Shown piece after piece: positions 1-7,463 of a stretch of 34,345 nt of DNA; position 1 is the stretch's first letter; each line of letters opens with the position of its first letter. The DNA is from Oscillospiraceae bacterium (GTDB taxonomy: Bacteria; Bacillota; Clostridia; Oscillospirales; CAG-272), in the NCBI GenBank assembly GCA_015064795.1, contig SVRO01000005.1, forward strand, positions 1 to 34,345, read 5' to 3'. Position numbers and translations under genes: made by a program. A model generated the notes under the pieces. The model saw nothing but the letters and a program-made list of their open reading frames with translations. It was not told where the DNA came from and made no database searches.

Positions 1-283
1 TGGGAGCTGCCTCAACAAGATCCTTAGCATCCTTAAGACCAAGGCCGGTGATCTCACGAACAACCTTGATAACGGCAAGCTTGTTAGCGCCTGCGCTCTT
101 AAGAATAACGTCGAACTCGGTCTTCTCCTCTGCTGCGGGAGCTGCGGCACCAGCGGCAGCAACAACGCCTACGGGAGCTGCGGCAGATACGCCGAATTCC
201 TCCTCAACTGCCTTAACAAGCTCGTTGAGTTCAAGAATAGTCAAACCTTTGATTTCTTCAACAATAGCTGCAATATTAGCCAT
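1..283 (-). CDS. rplL: Ribosomal protein L7/L12 (partial, C-terminus off window)
   Basis: Bacterial large-subunit stalk protein L7/L12, which binds L10 as dimers and recruits translational GTPases. The 94 visible residues begin [20 protein letters not shown]. They show the N-terminal dimerisation and L10-binding helices, an Ala/Pro-rich hinge (about residues 34-52), and the start of the C-terminal globular domain ([13 protein letters not shown], then [20 protein letters not shown], the factor-binding helix). The start is the ATG at 283, preceded by an AGGAGG site at about 291-297. The gene lies 70 bp downstream of rplJ on the same strand, the standard L10-L12 operon order. The C-terminal 25-30 residues lie beyond position 1. 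Confidence 0.97.
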   Translation of the reverse strand, partial: MANIAAIVEEIKGLTILELNELVKAVEEEFGVSAAAPVGVVAAAGAAAPAAEEKTEFDVILKSAGANKLAVIKVVREITGLGLKDAKDLVEAAP

Positions 284-353
284 TTTCATAATCCTCCTGA
301 AATGATTGTATTATGCGGCAAACGGTGCCGCGCCGATAGAATAGATACCGTGA

Positions 354-953
354 TTATTCAGCGGTTGCTTCTGCTGCGGGAGCCTCAGCGGCTGCCTCTG
401 CAGCGGGTGCCTCTGCGGCAGGAGCCTCAGCCTCTGCTGCGGGAGCTTCATCTCCACCCTCTGCCAACTTGTCTGCAACTGCCTTGATGGCGTATGCAAA
501 GCTGTAAACAGGGGACTTGATGCTTCCGAGGAACTTGGCAATGAGAACCTCCTTAGAGGGAATCTCTGCAAGAGCCTCAACGGTCTTGGTGTCGATAACG
601 GCACCGTCAACGTATCCTGCAAGGATCGAGAAGGATTCGATCTTCTCTGCGTATTCCTTAAGGATCTTAGCGGGAGCAATCGCGTCGTTTTCGCTGATAG
701 CGATAGCGGTCATACCCGTAAGGTACTGCTTCATCTCCGAAAAACCGACCTCGTCGCAAGCTCTGCCCGTGAGGGAGTTCTTAACGACCTTGTAGTTAAC
801 GCCTGCTTCACGAAGTGCCTTACGCATCTTGGTATCGTCGTCAACGGTGATACCCTGATAGTTAACAAGCACGCCGCTTATGGAGTTCTTGATCTCCTCG
901 GCAAGCTCGCTTACAAGATTCTGCTTCTGCTCCAAAATCTTCTTACTTGGCAT
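354..953 (-). CDS. rplJ: Ribosomal protein L10 with long Ala/Glu/Pro tail
   Basis: L10 forms the base of the ribosomal stalk: its N-terminal domain binds 23S rRNA and its C-terminal helix binds L7/L12 dimers. The N-terminus (MPSKKILEQKQNLVSELAEE), the VNYQGITVDD segment and the KVVKNSLTGRA segment are typical of the family. At 199 aa it is longer than the usual 165-175. The excess is a low-complexity tail from about residue 168 built of EAPAAEA-type units. Such tails occur in other Clostridia, and I have no evidence for a specific role. The ATG at 953 follows a GGGAGGTG ribosome binding site (961-968). An L10 leader with an attenuator hairpin lies directly upstream. Confidence 0.96.
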   Translation of the reverse strand: MPSKKILEQKQNLVSELAEEIKNSISGVLVNYQGITVDDDTKMRKALREAGVNYKVVKNSLTGRACDEVGFSEMKQYLTGMTAIAISENDAIAPAKILKEYAEKIESFSILAGYVDGAVIDTKTVEALAEIPSKEVLIAKFLGSIKSPVYSFAYAIKAVADKLAEGGDEAPAAEAEAPAAEAPAAEAAAEAPAAEATAE

Positions 954-959
954 TTCTTT

Positions 960-1098
960 TCACCTCCCATTGTGAAAATAAAAAAATCTTTCTTCCGCAA
1001 AGCATAGCTGCGCGAAGAAAGACCGAAATTTCATTCAAAGTCGCTCCTCGGCAGGAAAGCAATGCTTTTACGGAAACCTGCTGTCTTTGGATAACAGC
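960..1098 (-). ncRNA. L10 leader (ribosomal protein autoregulatory RNA) with attenuator
   Basis: The transcribed leader of rplJ contains a perfect hairpin CCTGCTGTT...AACAGCAGG-type stem at 1077-1101 with the loop sequence typical of L10 leaders. A purine-rich internal-loop region follows at about 1024-1060 (CCGAGGAGCGAC and GAATGAAAT), where L10(L12)4 would bind. The leader ends in an intrinsic terminator (987-1022, U-tract 980-986) just before the rplJ ribosome binding site. Seen: the hairpins, their order and the promoter. Known: L10 leaders mediate feedback by L10-L12. Inferred: here control is by transcription attenuation. The exact 5' end is estimated from the promoter. Confidence 0.8.
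980..1022 (-). terminator. Attenuator terminator in the rplJ leader
   Basis: On the minus strand a TCTTTCTTCGCGCA arm pairs with TGCGGAAGAAAGA and is followed by seven T residues (980-986). It lies between the promoter and the rplJ ribosome binding site, so it can only act as an attenuator of the L10-L12 transcript. Confidence 0.75.
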
Positions 1099-1102
1099 AG
1101 GT

Positions 1103-1131
1103 ATTATATCACACTTTCCGTATGTTGTCAA
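1103..1131 (-). promoter_or_regulatory. rplJ-rplL promoter
   Basis: Consensus sigma-A promoter reading leftward: -35 TTGACA at 1126-1131, 17-bp spacer, -10 TATAAT at 1103-1108. Transcription should start near 1096, at the head of the L10 leader. Confidence 0.88.
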
Positions 1132-1175
1132 GAGCTTTTGAAAAAATATTCGTAAAAAAGTAAAAATTGGGGGAA

Positions 1176-2150
1176 TTATTTGGAGTCGGGGAGATCGGAG
1201 GCCCCCGCGTTCATGTGCTCGATCAGCTTTTTGTTGAATTCTTCCGCGGTATTATAGCCCATGCGCTTCTGACGGCTGTTCATGGCGGCGATCTCCAAAA
1301 TGATGGCGAGGTTTCGACCCGGCTTTACGGGAATAGTGATCATCGGTACCTCGATGCCGAGAATTTCGATCTTTTCATCATCAAGGCCAAAACGGTCGTA
1401 CATTTTCCCCTGTACCCACTGCTCCAGCGTGACGACGAGATCAATGCGCTCGGTATCCTTAACGGCGCCCACGCCAAACAGACGCTTCACGTCCACAATG
1501 CCGATGCCGCGAAGCTCGATGTAGTGACGAATGATCTCGGGAGCAGAGCCAACCAGCGTGATCTTGGATACGCGGCGGATTTCTACGGCGTCGTCGGCAA
1601 CCAAGCGGTGTCCGCGCTTAACAAGCTCGATGGCCGTTTCGCTCTTTCCCACACCGCTATCGCCAAGGATCAGCACGCCCTCGCCGTGCACCTCAACCAA
1701 AACGCCGTGCCGTGTGATGCGCGGGGCAAGGTGGGTATTGAGTGAAGCAATAAGGGCTGCAACGAGATGGCTGGTGCGTTCGGCGGAGACGAAGATCGGA
1801 ACGCCCGCACTTTTAGCTGCCTCCATGCACGCGGGAAAGACCGAAAGCTCGGAAGAGAAAATAACGGCGGCAGGCTTGTGTGCTATGAAATCCCGAAGCT
1901 TTTGGTCACGATCCTCGGGCGCACATTCATCCAAATAATGATGCTCGGCCTTTCCGATGACGCAAATACGCGTAGGGTCAAAGTTGCCAAAGAAGCCCGT
2001 AAGAGCAAGGCCGGGACGAATGACCGCCGAATTGCAGACGAGGATGTCCTTCGCATCGGTTGGCAAATAGACGGGAGTCAGATGAAAATCATCCATGATC
2101 TTTTGCAAGGATATCGTATATTCATTTCCCAACGTCTGTTCGTTTTCCAT
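1176..2150 (-). CDS. hprK: HPr kinase/phosphorylase
   Basis: Bifunctional enzyme that phosphorylates Ser-46 of HPr (and Crh where present) and removes the phosphate, controlling CcpA-dependent catabolite repression in Firmicutes. The 324-residue length fits the family (about 310-330). The N-terminal domain spans about 1-135. The C-terminal kinase domain carries the Walker A loop GDSGVGKS at residues 163-170, the preceding RHGVLVEVHGEGV segment, and the family signature ELRGIGIVDV at 212-221. The ATG at 2150 follows a GGCGGAG site (2156-2162). It appears to be transcribed alone from its own promoter. The usual partner lgt is not adjacent in the part of the genome visible. No clear hairpin terminator separates it from the rplJ promoter. 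Confidence 0.96.
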   Translation of the reverse strand: MENEQTLGNEYTISLQKIMDDFHLTPVYLPTDAKDILVCNSAVIRPGLALTGFFGNFDPTRICVIGKAEHHYLDECAPEDRDQKLRDFIAHKPAAVIFSSELSVFPACMEAAKSAGVPIFVSAERTSHLVAALIASLNTHLAPRITRHGVLVEVHGEGVLILGDSGVGKSETAIELVKRGHRLVADDAVEIRRVSKITLVGSAPEIIRHYIELRGIGIVDVKRLFGVGAVKDTERIDLVVTLEQWVQGKMYDRFGLDDEKIEILGIEVPMITIPVKPGRNLAIILEIAAMNSRQKRMGYNTAEEFNKKLIEHMNAGASDLPDSK

Positions 2151-2187
2151 AATTCTCCGCCTTTCCGAATTTGTTGTTCTTTCCTAT

Positions 2188-2216
2188 AATATACCACATA
2201 TTTCGCGTTTCGTCAA
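2188..2216 (-). promoter_or_regulatory. hprK promoter
   Basis: Leftward promoter with -35 TTGACG (2211-2216), 17-bp spacer and -10 TATATT (2188-2193), about 38 bp upstream of the hprK start. Confidence 0.7.
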
Positions 2217-2269
2217 TGCGAATTTTTTTGAAATGTGAAAAAGTTCATATTGCGGTCATAAAAATATTA

Positions 2270-2275
2270 TATAAT
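2270..2275 (+). promoter_or_regulatory. Probable -10 box for the 2308-4207 operon
   Basis: A TATAAT hexamer lies 33 bp upstream of the lipoprotein start. The -35 is weak: TTCATA at 2244-2249 would require a 20-bp spacer. The location between divergent genes supports a promoter, but the call rests on one box. Confidence 0.45.
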
Positions 2276-2307
2276 AGAAGAGAAAAGAGTGAAAAAGGGG
2301 AGAAAGC

Positions 2308-3297
2308 ATGAAGTTTTTCAAGAAAATTCTGTGTTTGTGTATGACGCTTGTTGTTTTGATTTCCGCCCTTGCGGGTTGTTCCTCGGTAAAGAAGATCAAG
2401 AGCACCAAGGAGGAATCTCGGATCGTGGGAAGCTGCGCGGGCTACAACGTGCGCTATGAGGAGCTTCGTTATATTGCCTATAAGTGTCGTGAGGAGATGA
2501 AGGCCGAGTACGGCGAGGATATCTTTACGGGCACTGCGCGCGACGCTTACGAGCAGGAGCTTTGTACACGCGTGGAGGCCATGCTTTGCGAGAGCTACGC
2601 GATCCTTGACGTTTGCGAGGACGCAGGTGTGAAGCGTTCGAACCGACTCACCAAGGACGAAGTACAGGGAGAGGTCGAGGCCATCGTGACGGCGAAGGGC
2701 GGTGTGGAAGGATATCGCGCGTATTTGGAAAGCGAGCGTATGACCGACGCGGTCTACCGCTTGTATACGGCAATCGTAAGCTGTCAATACCGCTATTATG
2801 ATGAGGTTGCCTTTGACAAGCTCGAAAAAGAGGCCTATGACTTGGTTTTGGCGCACGAGGGCTTCGTTCGCACTATGAGTATTTTTGTCAAAAACGACGC
2901 ATGGGAGCGTGTGGAGGACAACCGTGCCGCGGCCGAGTACGTAAGAGCCGAGGTGCTTGGTGGCAAGCCGCTGGAGAGCTTTATCGGTACGAAATACAAT
3001 CAGGATATGTCCAGCTGTGAGTATTATTTCCCGAAGGGATATATGGAGGACAACTACGAGCGTGCGGCATTTGCGCTTGCGATCGGTGAGGTGAGCGAGG
3101 TTGTGGAGACCGAGGAGGGCTTTTACGTCATTCAGCGTTTGGAGCCCGAAGAAGCCTATTTTGAGACACATATGGAAACGCTCATTGAGATGTACATTGT
3201 GGGAAAGATCAATCTTGAGTTTGACGCATATGCGAAGATGCTTTCCTTTGAGCCGAACGAATACGGCAAGAGTCTTGTTTTGAGTGAACTGAAGTAA
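2308..3297 (+). CDS. SurA/PrsA-like lipoprotein with degenerate parvulin domain
   Basis: Probably an extracytoplasmic, membrane-tethered folding factor or a non-catalytic relative of one. Residues 1-24 form a lipoprotein signal (basic MKFFKK, hydrophobic stretch, lipobox LAGC with the modified Cys at 24). Residues 40-160 are mostly helical and resemble the N-terminal region of SurA/PrsA chaperones. Residues about 175-280 resemble a parvulin-type peptidyl-prolyl isomerase: a glycine-containing KPLESF segment, then YYFPKGYMEDNYERAAFALA, then IGEVSEVVETEEGFYVIQRL. The histidine strand that normally opens the domain (H-I-L-V) reads MSIFV here, so catalysis is doubtful. The start has a GGGGAGA ribosome binding site. 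The following gene starts 10 bp downstream. Confidence 0.7.
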   Translation: MKFFKKILCLCMTLVVLISALAGCSSVKKIKSTKEESRIVGSCAGYNVRYEELRYIAYKCREEMKAEYGEDIFTGTARDAYEQELCTRVEAMLCESYAILDVCEDAGVKRSNRLTKDEVQGEVEAIVTAKGGVEGYRAYLESERMTDAVYRLYTAIVSCQYRYYDEVAFDKLEKEAYDLVLAHEGFVRTMSIFVKNDAWERVEDNRAAAEYVRAEVLGGKPLESFIGTKYNQDMSSCEYYFPKGYMEDNYERAAFALAIGEVSEVVETEEGFYVIQRLEPEEAYFETHMETLIEMYIVGKINLEFDAYAKMLSFEPNEYGKSLVLSELK

Positions 3298-3307
3298 AGG
3301 AGTTTTT

Positions 3308-4207
3308 ATGCTTCGAAAACGTAGAAGGATCCGATATTATAATGGCCCCGCGTATGCGGCAAGGCTGACGCAACGGGTGTGGTTTCCGTTTGCGGCGGTG
3401 GCCGTGGCGGCGCTTGTTTTGGGACTTATTGTCGGTGTCATTTTGAGCGGTGTTTCTTCTAACTCCAAGCTGGCCAGACCCCCAAAGCGCGAGCTTGTGA
3501 CCTTTGGCGGCGTGGAGGCACCGAGTGAACGGTATGCCGCGCTTACCGCTCTCACGGCCGAGGTGATCGACGCGGCGGGACTTAGTGAGTCTGAGTTGAA
3601 AAAGGGAATTTCAAACTGTGACGGCAATGCCGTCGGCGTCCTTTTGTTTGATGGCGAGCTTCATTATAAGAGCGCGGCTGACCTTGGCTACGCGGTGGGT
3701 GGTTCGCTGGAGGCCGAGGAGATCGCGTCTTCTGTGCGCGGCAAATCGCTCTATGGCGTAGCGTGTTTTGTATCTTCGGCGTTTGAGGAAACGGATGCCG
3801 CTAAGCGCGCGTATGAGAAGGGAAGAGAGCTTGCGCTCCTGACCGAGATCGCCGATGCGGGATTCCGTGAGCTTTTCCTGTTCGGTCTGCCGAGCGATGA
3901 GAGCCTCGTGAGCGAGGTGGGGTTGTTTTTGGCACAGGTGTACGACTTTGCGCCGAATACGCGCGTAGGCGTAGTTCTTGACGGTGACGCGAGCGACGCG
4001 CAGATGGCGCGGCTTGTGGCGGCAACCGAGGCGAATGCCGACAGCTTTGCGCTGGATCTGCGCGGCATGAGTGACGAGCAGGCGGCCGACGCCGTGGAGC
4101 GCAATGCCTATTTCCTCACACAATACCGTATGCGCGTAATCTGCGACAAGGAGTCTACCGTCGCGGAGACGTATGAACTTCACTCGGTCGTGCGATTTGG
4201 AGAATAA
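3308..4207 (+). CDS. Membrane-anchored protein of unknown function
   Basis: I do not recognise the family. The 299-residue protein has a basic N-terminus (MLRKRRRIRYYNG), one transmembrane helix at about residues 25-50 (FPFAAVAVAALVLGLIVG) and an extracytoplasmic domain of about 245 residues. The topology follows from the basic cytoplasmic flank. The outer domain has alternating hydrophobic strands and helices (GVACFVSSAF, ELFLFGLPSD, TRVGVVLDGD, DSFALDLRGM, MRVICDKEST), which looks like a partial TIM-barrel or similar alpha/beta fold. Distant kinship to glycoside-hydrolase-like domains is possible but unproven. An AAAGGAG site overlaps the stop codon of the upstream lipoprotein gene, so the two are translated as a unit and may work together at the cell surface. 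Confidence 0.75.
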   Translation: MLRKRRRIRYYNGPAYAARLTQRVWFPFAAVAVAALVLGLIVGVILSGVSSNSKLARPPKRELVTFGGVEAPSERYAALTALTAEVIDAAGLSESELKKGISNCDGNAVGVLLFDGELHYKSAADLGYAVGGSLEAEEIASSVRGKSLYGVACFVSSAFEETDAAKRAYEKGRELALLTEIADAGFRELFLFGLPSDESLVSEVGLFLAQVYDFAPNTRVGVVLDGDASDAQMARLVAATEANADSFALDLRGMSDEQAADAVERNAYFLTQYRMRVICDKESTVAETYELHSVVRFGE

Positions 4208-4212
4208 AAGAA

Positions 4213-4245
4213 TCCTCGAAACCCGTGTTACTTGGGGTTCGGGGA
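4213..4245 (+). terminator. Imperfect hairpin after the lipoprotein operon
   Basis: A 12-bp stem with one G-T wobble and one mismatch (TCCTCGAAACCC with GGGGTTCGGGGA, loop of 9) begins six bases after the stop codon at 4207. No T-run follows, so termination here would be inefficient. It is listed as a possible weak terminator only. Confidence 0.35.
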
Positions 4246-4271
4246 ATAAATTTACAGAAATTTTGTTTCAG

Positions 4272-4310
4272 AATACAAAAAGAAATCCGAACCTAAATGG
4301 TTCGGATTTC
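4272..4310 (-). terminator. Terminator of tRNA-Leu
   Basis: Perfect 12-bp stem (4282-4293 with 4299-4310, loop TAAAT). On the minus strand it is followed by TTTCTTTTTG (4272-4281), a good U-tract. It lies 7 bp beyond the tRNA CCA end. On the plus strand the T-tract is poor, so it mainly serves the tRNA. Confidence 0.8.
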
Positions 4311-4317
4311 TACTGTT

Positions 4318-4400
4318 TGGTGCGGGTGACAGGGGTCGAACCTGCACGAATGAACATAAGATCCTAAATCTTACGCGTCTGCCAATTCCGCCACACCCGC
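4318..4400 (-). tRNA. tRNA-Leu(UAG), CCA encoded
   Basis: Reading leftward, the acceptor arms GCGGGTG (4394-4400) and CACCCGC pair, with discriminator A and an encoded CCA (4318-4320). The D-arm starts GGCGGAATTGGCAGAC, as in bacterial leucine tRNAs. The anticodon stem TAAGA/TCTTA encloses the loop TTTAGGA, giving anticodon UAG (reads CUA and other CUN codons). A class II variable arm of about 11 nt precedes the T-arm with TTCGACC in the loop. The length including CCA is 83 nt, slightly short for Leu because of the small variable arm. No strong promoter of its own is visible, so it may be read from the asd promoter. Confidence 0.95.
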
Positions 4401-4405
4401 ATATG

Positions 4406-4441
4406 TCCGCTTCTAAGCCATAGGCTTAGAAGCGGATTTTT
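4406..4441 (+). terminator. Plus-strand terminator between tRNA-Leu and asd
   Basis: Perfect 14-bp stem (4406-4419 with 4423-4436, loop ATA) followed by five T residues (4437-4441) on the plus strand. Both flanking genes run leftward, so its U-tract points the wrong way for them. It would stop rightward transcripts that leak from the 2308-4207 operon across the tRNA gene. On the minus strand the hairpin has no U-tract. Confidence 0.65.
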
Positions 4442-4457
4442 ATGGAGACTATCAATT

Positions 4458-5534
4458 TCAGTTGAAGAAGCCCTCGCGGTAAAGAAGCTCGGCAATCAGC
4501 ACAGCGCCGCCTGCTGCGCCGCGAAGCGTGTTGTGCGAAAGGCCAACGAACTTATAATCGAAGATGCTGTCCTCGCGCAGTCTGCCAAGCGTTACGCCCA
4601 TGCCGCCGTAAATGTCGCGGTCAAGTGCCGCCTGCGGACGATTGTCCTCCTCAAAGTAAGTAAGGAATTTTTCGGGAGCGCTGGGAAGCTTCAGCTCCTG
4701 CGCCTTGCCCTCGAAGCTTGCCCATGCCTCAAGGATCTCCTCCTTGGTGGGCTTGTTCTCAAACTTTACAAAGACTGCCGCCGTGTGACCGTCGCTTACG
4801 GGAACGCGAATGCACTGCGTGGTGATCAGCGGACCCTCGGCCTTTACGATCGCACCGTTTTCGATATGACCCCAGATCTTCAGAGGCTCCTGCTCGCTCT
4901 TTTCCTCCTCGCCGCCGATGTAGGGAATAACGTTGTCAATCATTTCGGGCCACTCGCGGAAGGTCTTTCCTGCGCCCGAAATGGCCTGATACGTGGTGGC
5001 AAGCACCATGGTGGGCTTATATTTGAGAAGGGGCGTGAGTGCGGGAACGTAAGACTGAATGGAGCAGTTGGGCTTTACGGCAATGAAGCCGCGCTTGGTG
5101 CCCAGACGCTTTCTCTGTGCGGCAATGATCTCAAGATGCGAATCGTTGATCTCGGGAATGACCATCGGGACGTCGGGTGTCCAGCGGTTTGCCGAATTGT
5201 TGGAGACCACGGGGATCTCGGCCTTGGCGTAGGCCTCCTCGAGCGTACGGATCTCGTCCTTCTTCATATCTACAGCGCAGAAAACGAAGCTGACCTTACC
5301 CTCGATGGCGGCAATATCCGAAGCGTCAAGCACGACCATGTCGGCGAACTTTGCGGGCATTTCGGTCTTCATTTTCCATCTTTCGCCAACGGCCTCGCGG
5401 TAGGTCTTGCCTGCCGAGCGAGCCGAAGCGGCCAAAAGCACGACTTCAAAATAGGGGTGATTTTCGAGAAGCGTCAAAAAGCGCTGACCAACCATACCGG
5501 TTGCGCCTACGACACCAACCTTCATCTTTTCCAT
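4458..5534 (-). CDS. asd: Aspartate-semialdehyde dehydrogenase (archaeal/fungal-type)
   Basis: Reduces aspartyl-4-phosphate to aspartate-4-semialdehyde with NADPH, the step after aspartokinase towards lysine, diaminopimelate, threonine and methionine. The Rossmann motif GVVGATGMVGQ lies at residues 6-16. The catalytic cysteine is in VKPNCSIQSYVPAL, and the substrate segment TYQAISGAGK and the C-terminal GLSHNTLRGAAGGAVL are also present. The 358-residue length and motif spelling match the group shared by archaea, fungi and many Clostridia rather than the E. coli type. I chose the ATG at 5534 (MEKMKVGVVG) because an AAAGGAT site sits 10 bp upstream. A frame extending to 5603 would overlap the promoter. 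Confidence 0.95.
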   Translation of the reverse strand: MEKMKVGVVGATGMVGQRFLTLLENHPYFEVVLLAASARSAGKTYREAVGERWKMKTEMPAKFADMVVLDASDIAAIEGKVSFVFCAVDMKKDEIRTLEEAYAKAEIPVVSNNSANRWTPDVPMVIPEINDSHLEIIAAQRKRLGTKRGFIAVKPNCSIQSYVPALTPLLKYKPTMVLATTYQAISGAGKTFREWPEMIDNVIPYIGGEEEKSEQEPLKIWGHIENGAIVKAEGPLITTQCIRVPVSDGHTAAVFVKFENKPTKEEILEAWASFEGKAQELKLPSAPEKFLTYFEEDNRPQAALDRDIYGGMGVTLGRLREDSIFDYKFVGLSHNTLRGAAGGAVLIAELLYREGFFN

Positions 5535-5574
5535 AATCGTATATCCTTTCGGTTTGTAAAATTTATAACAATCT

Positions 5575-5603
5575 ATTATACCGCGTATGTGTGCCAAAAT
5601 CAA
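5575..5603 (-). promoter_or_regulatory. asd promoter
   Basis: -35 TTGATT (5598-5603), 17-bp spacer, -10 TATAAT (5575-5580), reading leftward. Predicted start near 5568 leaves a leader of about 34 nt, too short for a lysine riboswitch. Confidence 0.8.
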
Positions 5604-5638
5604 GAGGGATTTTGCATTTTCTTTCTAAAATCCAACTT

Positions 5639-6370
5639 TTAGGCAAATTTTACGGTGAAAATCGGAGGACTAAGCTCCGGTTTCATAGCTTCTTCGAGAT
5701 TTAACACCTCGGCCTTTCCGTCGCGAATGGCCGCGATCAGCTCCTTGTCAGTGTGGACGCGGAAGGGGAGTGCGATGCCGCTGAACAGCTCTCCGGCGGC
5801 CGCGTGGCAATCACTGCCGCCCGTCATGGGAAGTCCCGTGCTTTTGGCGTATTCGTAGCCGCGACGGTTACATTCGGGTGTGTTGCCGCAGTTATAAGCC
5901 TCTACCGCGTCCACAGCGTCGGGGCGAAGCAGGATGGTCTTGGCGCGCATATAGGCACGCTCGCGATAAGGATGCGCCTGAATGATAAAGGCTCCCGCCG
6001 CGTGCATGAAGGGGAAAAAGTCCTCGCTTGGCATGTCGCGAAGCTCGGGGTGCGCCTTGAGGAAATCGGGTGTGATACCGAGAACGAGATATTCGTCCCA
6101 ATATTCGCATTTTTCCTCAATGCCGAAGAATACGTCAAAATCCTTGCCCTCGGCGGCTTTTTTTGCCGCCTTGTAGCCCGCGCTGTATTCCTCTACGAAC
6201 TGCTCCCAAGGGAGCGAGCGGTCAACGCCTGTGTTTCCGTGGTAAAAATGGTCGGTGACGACCATGCCGGAGTAGCCGTTTTTTATATAAAAATCCACAA
6301 GCTCTACGCCGCCCGAACGGGCGCAGGCGCTTCCTTCTTTTGTATGCAGGTGTAACTCGTATTTATACAT
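5639..6370 (-). CDS. PHP-domain phosphoesterase
   Basis: Cytoplasmic metal-dependent hydrolase of the polymerase-and-histidinol-phosphatase superfamily. The full set of metal-binding motifs is visible in 243 residues: HLH at 7-9, TDH at 39-41, EE at 85-86, QAHP with His 133, and GSDCH with Asp 187 and His 189. The family acts on phosphate esters (histidinol phosphate, nucleotides, phospho-oligonucleotides). Nothing here identifies the substrate. The ATG at 6370 lies inside the end of the FkbM gene (8-bp overlap), with a GGAAG ribosome binding site within that gene. It is the last gene of a three-gene operon. A weak GGATTTT/AAAATCC inverted repeat follows but is not a convincing terminator. 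Confidence 0.9.
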   Translation of the reverse strand: MYKYELHLHTKEGSACARSGGVELVDFYIKNGYSGMVVTDHFYHGNTGVDRSLPWEQFVEEYSAGYKAAKKAAEGKDFDVFFGIEEKCEYWDEYLVLGITPDFLKAHPELRDMPSEDFFPFMHAAGAFIIQAHPYRERAYMRAKTILLRPDAVDAVEAYNCGNTPECNRRGYEYAKSTGLPMTGGSDCHAAAGELFSGIALPFRVHTDKELIAAIRDGKAEVLNLEEAMKPELSPPIFTVKFA

Positions 6371-7463
6371 CTTTCTTCCTTTCGATCGCGTAGAGATTGA
6401 GATCCCACGCGGGAATATAGGGTAATTTTCGAAGATGAAGCTCGTAGCTCGGCATCATCCCCTTGACGAGCTTCGGCAGTGTAAAAAGATCCTCACTTCT
6501 GTGGTAAAGGGATACGAGAAGGCTTGGCTTATGGGCTTCGATGGTTTTTTGACTGCCGAGAAGCGCTTCTTTTTCGGAGCCTTCGACGTCGTATTTGATA
6601 AAGTCGGTGGCGCGGCCATCCAAAATATTGTCTACCGTATCCACGGGAACCTCGGTGATCTTTTTTGCCGTTCCTCCCGTCAGAATCCCTGCGTTTCGGT
6701 TGCCGCTGGCGTCAAAAAACAGGGTGTCCTTTTCGGACCACGCACCCACGTTGTGTGCTTCGATCGCTACGCGCTCCCGAACCGTTTCGGCATATTCCGA
6801 AAGCTTGCGGAAATTGCGGCGGTCGGGCTCCATGGCCGTGACGTGCTTGAGGGCGGGGGAGAGGGGGAGAAGCTTTCGTACCGTGTCACCGTTGTAGGCA
6901 CCCAGATCGGTATAGTGATTGATGGCTTCGGCGTGCAGCAGAGAATGAAAGGCTTCCGTCTCATTGCTTTCGCAAGCGTCAAGAAATTCGATTTTGCCCG
7001 TCAGCTTATAGCGGACGATATTTGTGAGCGTCTCCCGTGAGCACTCGTCAGCAAGCATGGCCTCGGTCTCCTCCAGCTCCTTTTTGTGCGCCTCAAAAAA
7101 GGGACGGTCAAAGAGCGTTTCGCCAAAGACGGGAACGTCTGGGGCGTAAAGCTCCTGCTCCGCGGCTACGCGGTGAATGGTCTCAAGCACGTCGGGCAGC
7201 GAAGAGGCGAAGGAGAGAAGCACGATGAAGTCTTTGTATTTTTCCTTGGCGGCCGAGTAGGAGAGGACGGTCTTTCCGTGGAAGCTATGGCCGCGCACGA
7301 AGCCGTCGCTGGCAAAGGTGTCGGCCACGGGGATGCCGCGTGCTTCGCACACGGCGAGGATCTTATCGGCGCCGTTGCCCATGCCGTAAAGCAGAATGGG
7401 CTTTTCAGCGTGCGTGAGAGTTTCCCACAGATCCTCACGGATCTCGATGTCGCGAATTCTCAT
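6363..7463 (-). CDS. FkbM-family methyltransferase with N-terminal Rossmann-like domain
   Basis: Probable SAM-dependent O-methyltransferase. Residues about 20-120 form a nucleotide-binding-like alpha/beta domain (PILLYGMGNGADKILAVCE, then VLLSFASSLPDVL). Residues about 185-360 form the FkbM methyltransferase: motif I YTDLGAYNGDTV, the acidic MEPDRRNF segment, and the family signature FIKYDVEGSEKEALLG. At 366 aa it is longer than a bare FkbM domain (about 200-250) because of the N-terminal module. That arrangement is common in glycan or secondary-metabolite modification loci, but no such locus surrounds it here. Start and stop overlap both neighbours (ATGA with the amidohydrolase, 8 bp with the PHP gene). 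Substrate unknown. Confidence 0.88.
   Translation of the reverse strand: MRIRDIEIREDLWETLTHAEKPILLYGMGNGADKILAVCEARGIPVADTFASDGFVRGHSFHGKTVLSYSAAKEKYKDFIVLLSFASSLPDVLETIHRVAAEQELYAPDVPVFGETLFDRPFFEAHKKELEETEAMLADECSRETLTNIVRYKLTGKIEFLDACESNETEAFHSLLHAEAINHYTDLGAYNGDTVRKLLPLSPALKHVTAMEPDRRNFRKLSEYAETVRERVAIEAHNVGAWSEKDTLFFDASGNRNAGILTGGTAKKITEVPVDTVDNILDGRATDFIKYDVEGSEKEALLGSQKTIEAHKPSLLVSLYHRSEDLFTLPKLVKGMMPSYELHLRKLPYIPAWDLNLYAIERKKDV

Noticed and set aside
5563-5570. A single TGTTATAA on the minus strand next to the asd -10 box, matching one half-site of the DeoR operator.
   Set aside because: Only one half-site, no second copy at the right spacing, and the sequence is close to a -10 box, so it is likely chance.
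5604-5638. GGATTTT...AAAATCC inverted repeat after the PHP gene, considered as a terminator.
   Set aside because: The stem is only 7 bp, A/T-rich, with a 13-nt loop and no U-tract; it is probably chance in AT-rich sequence.
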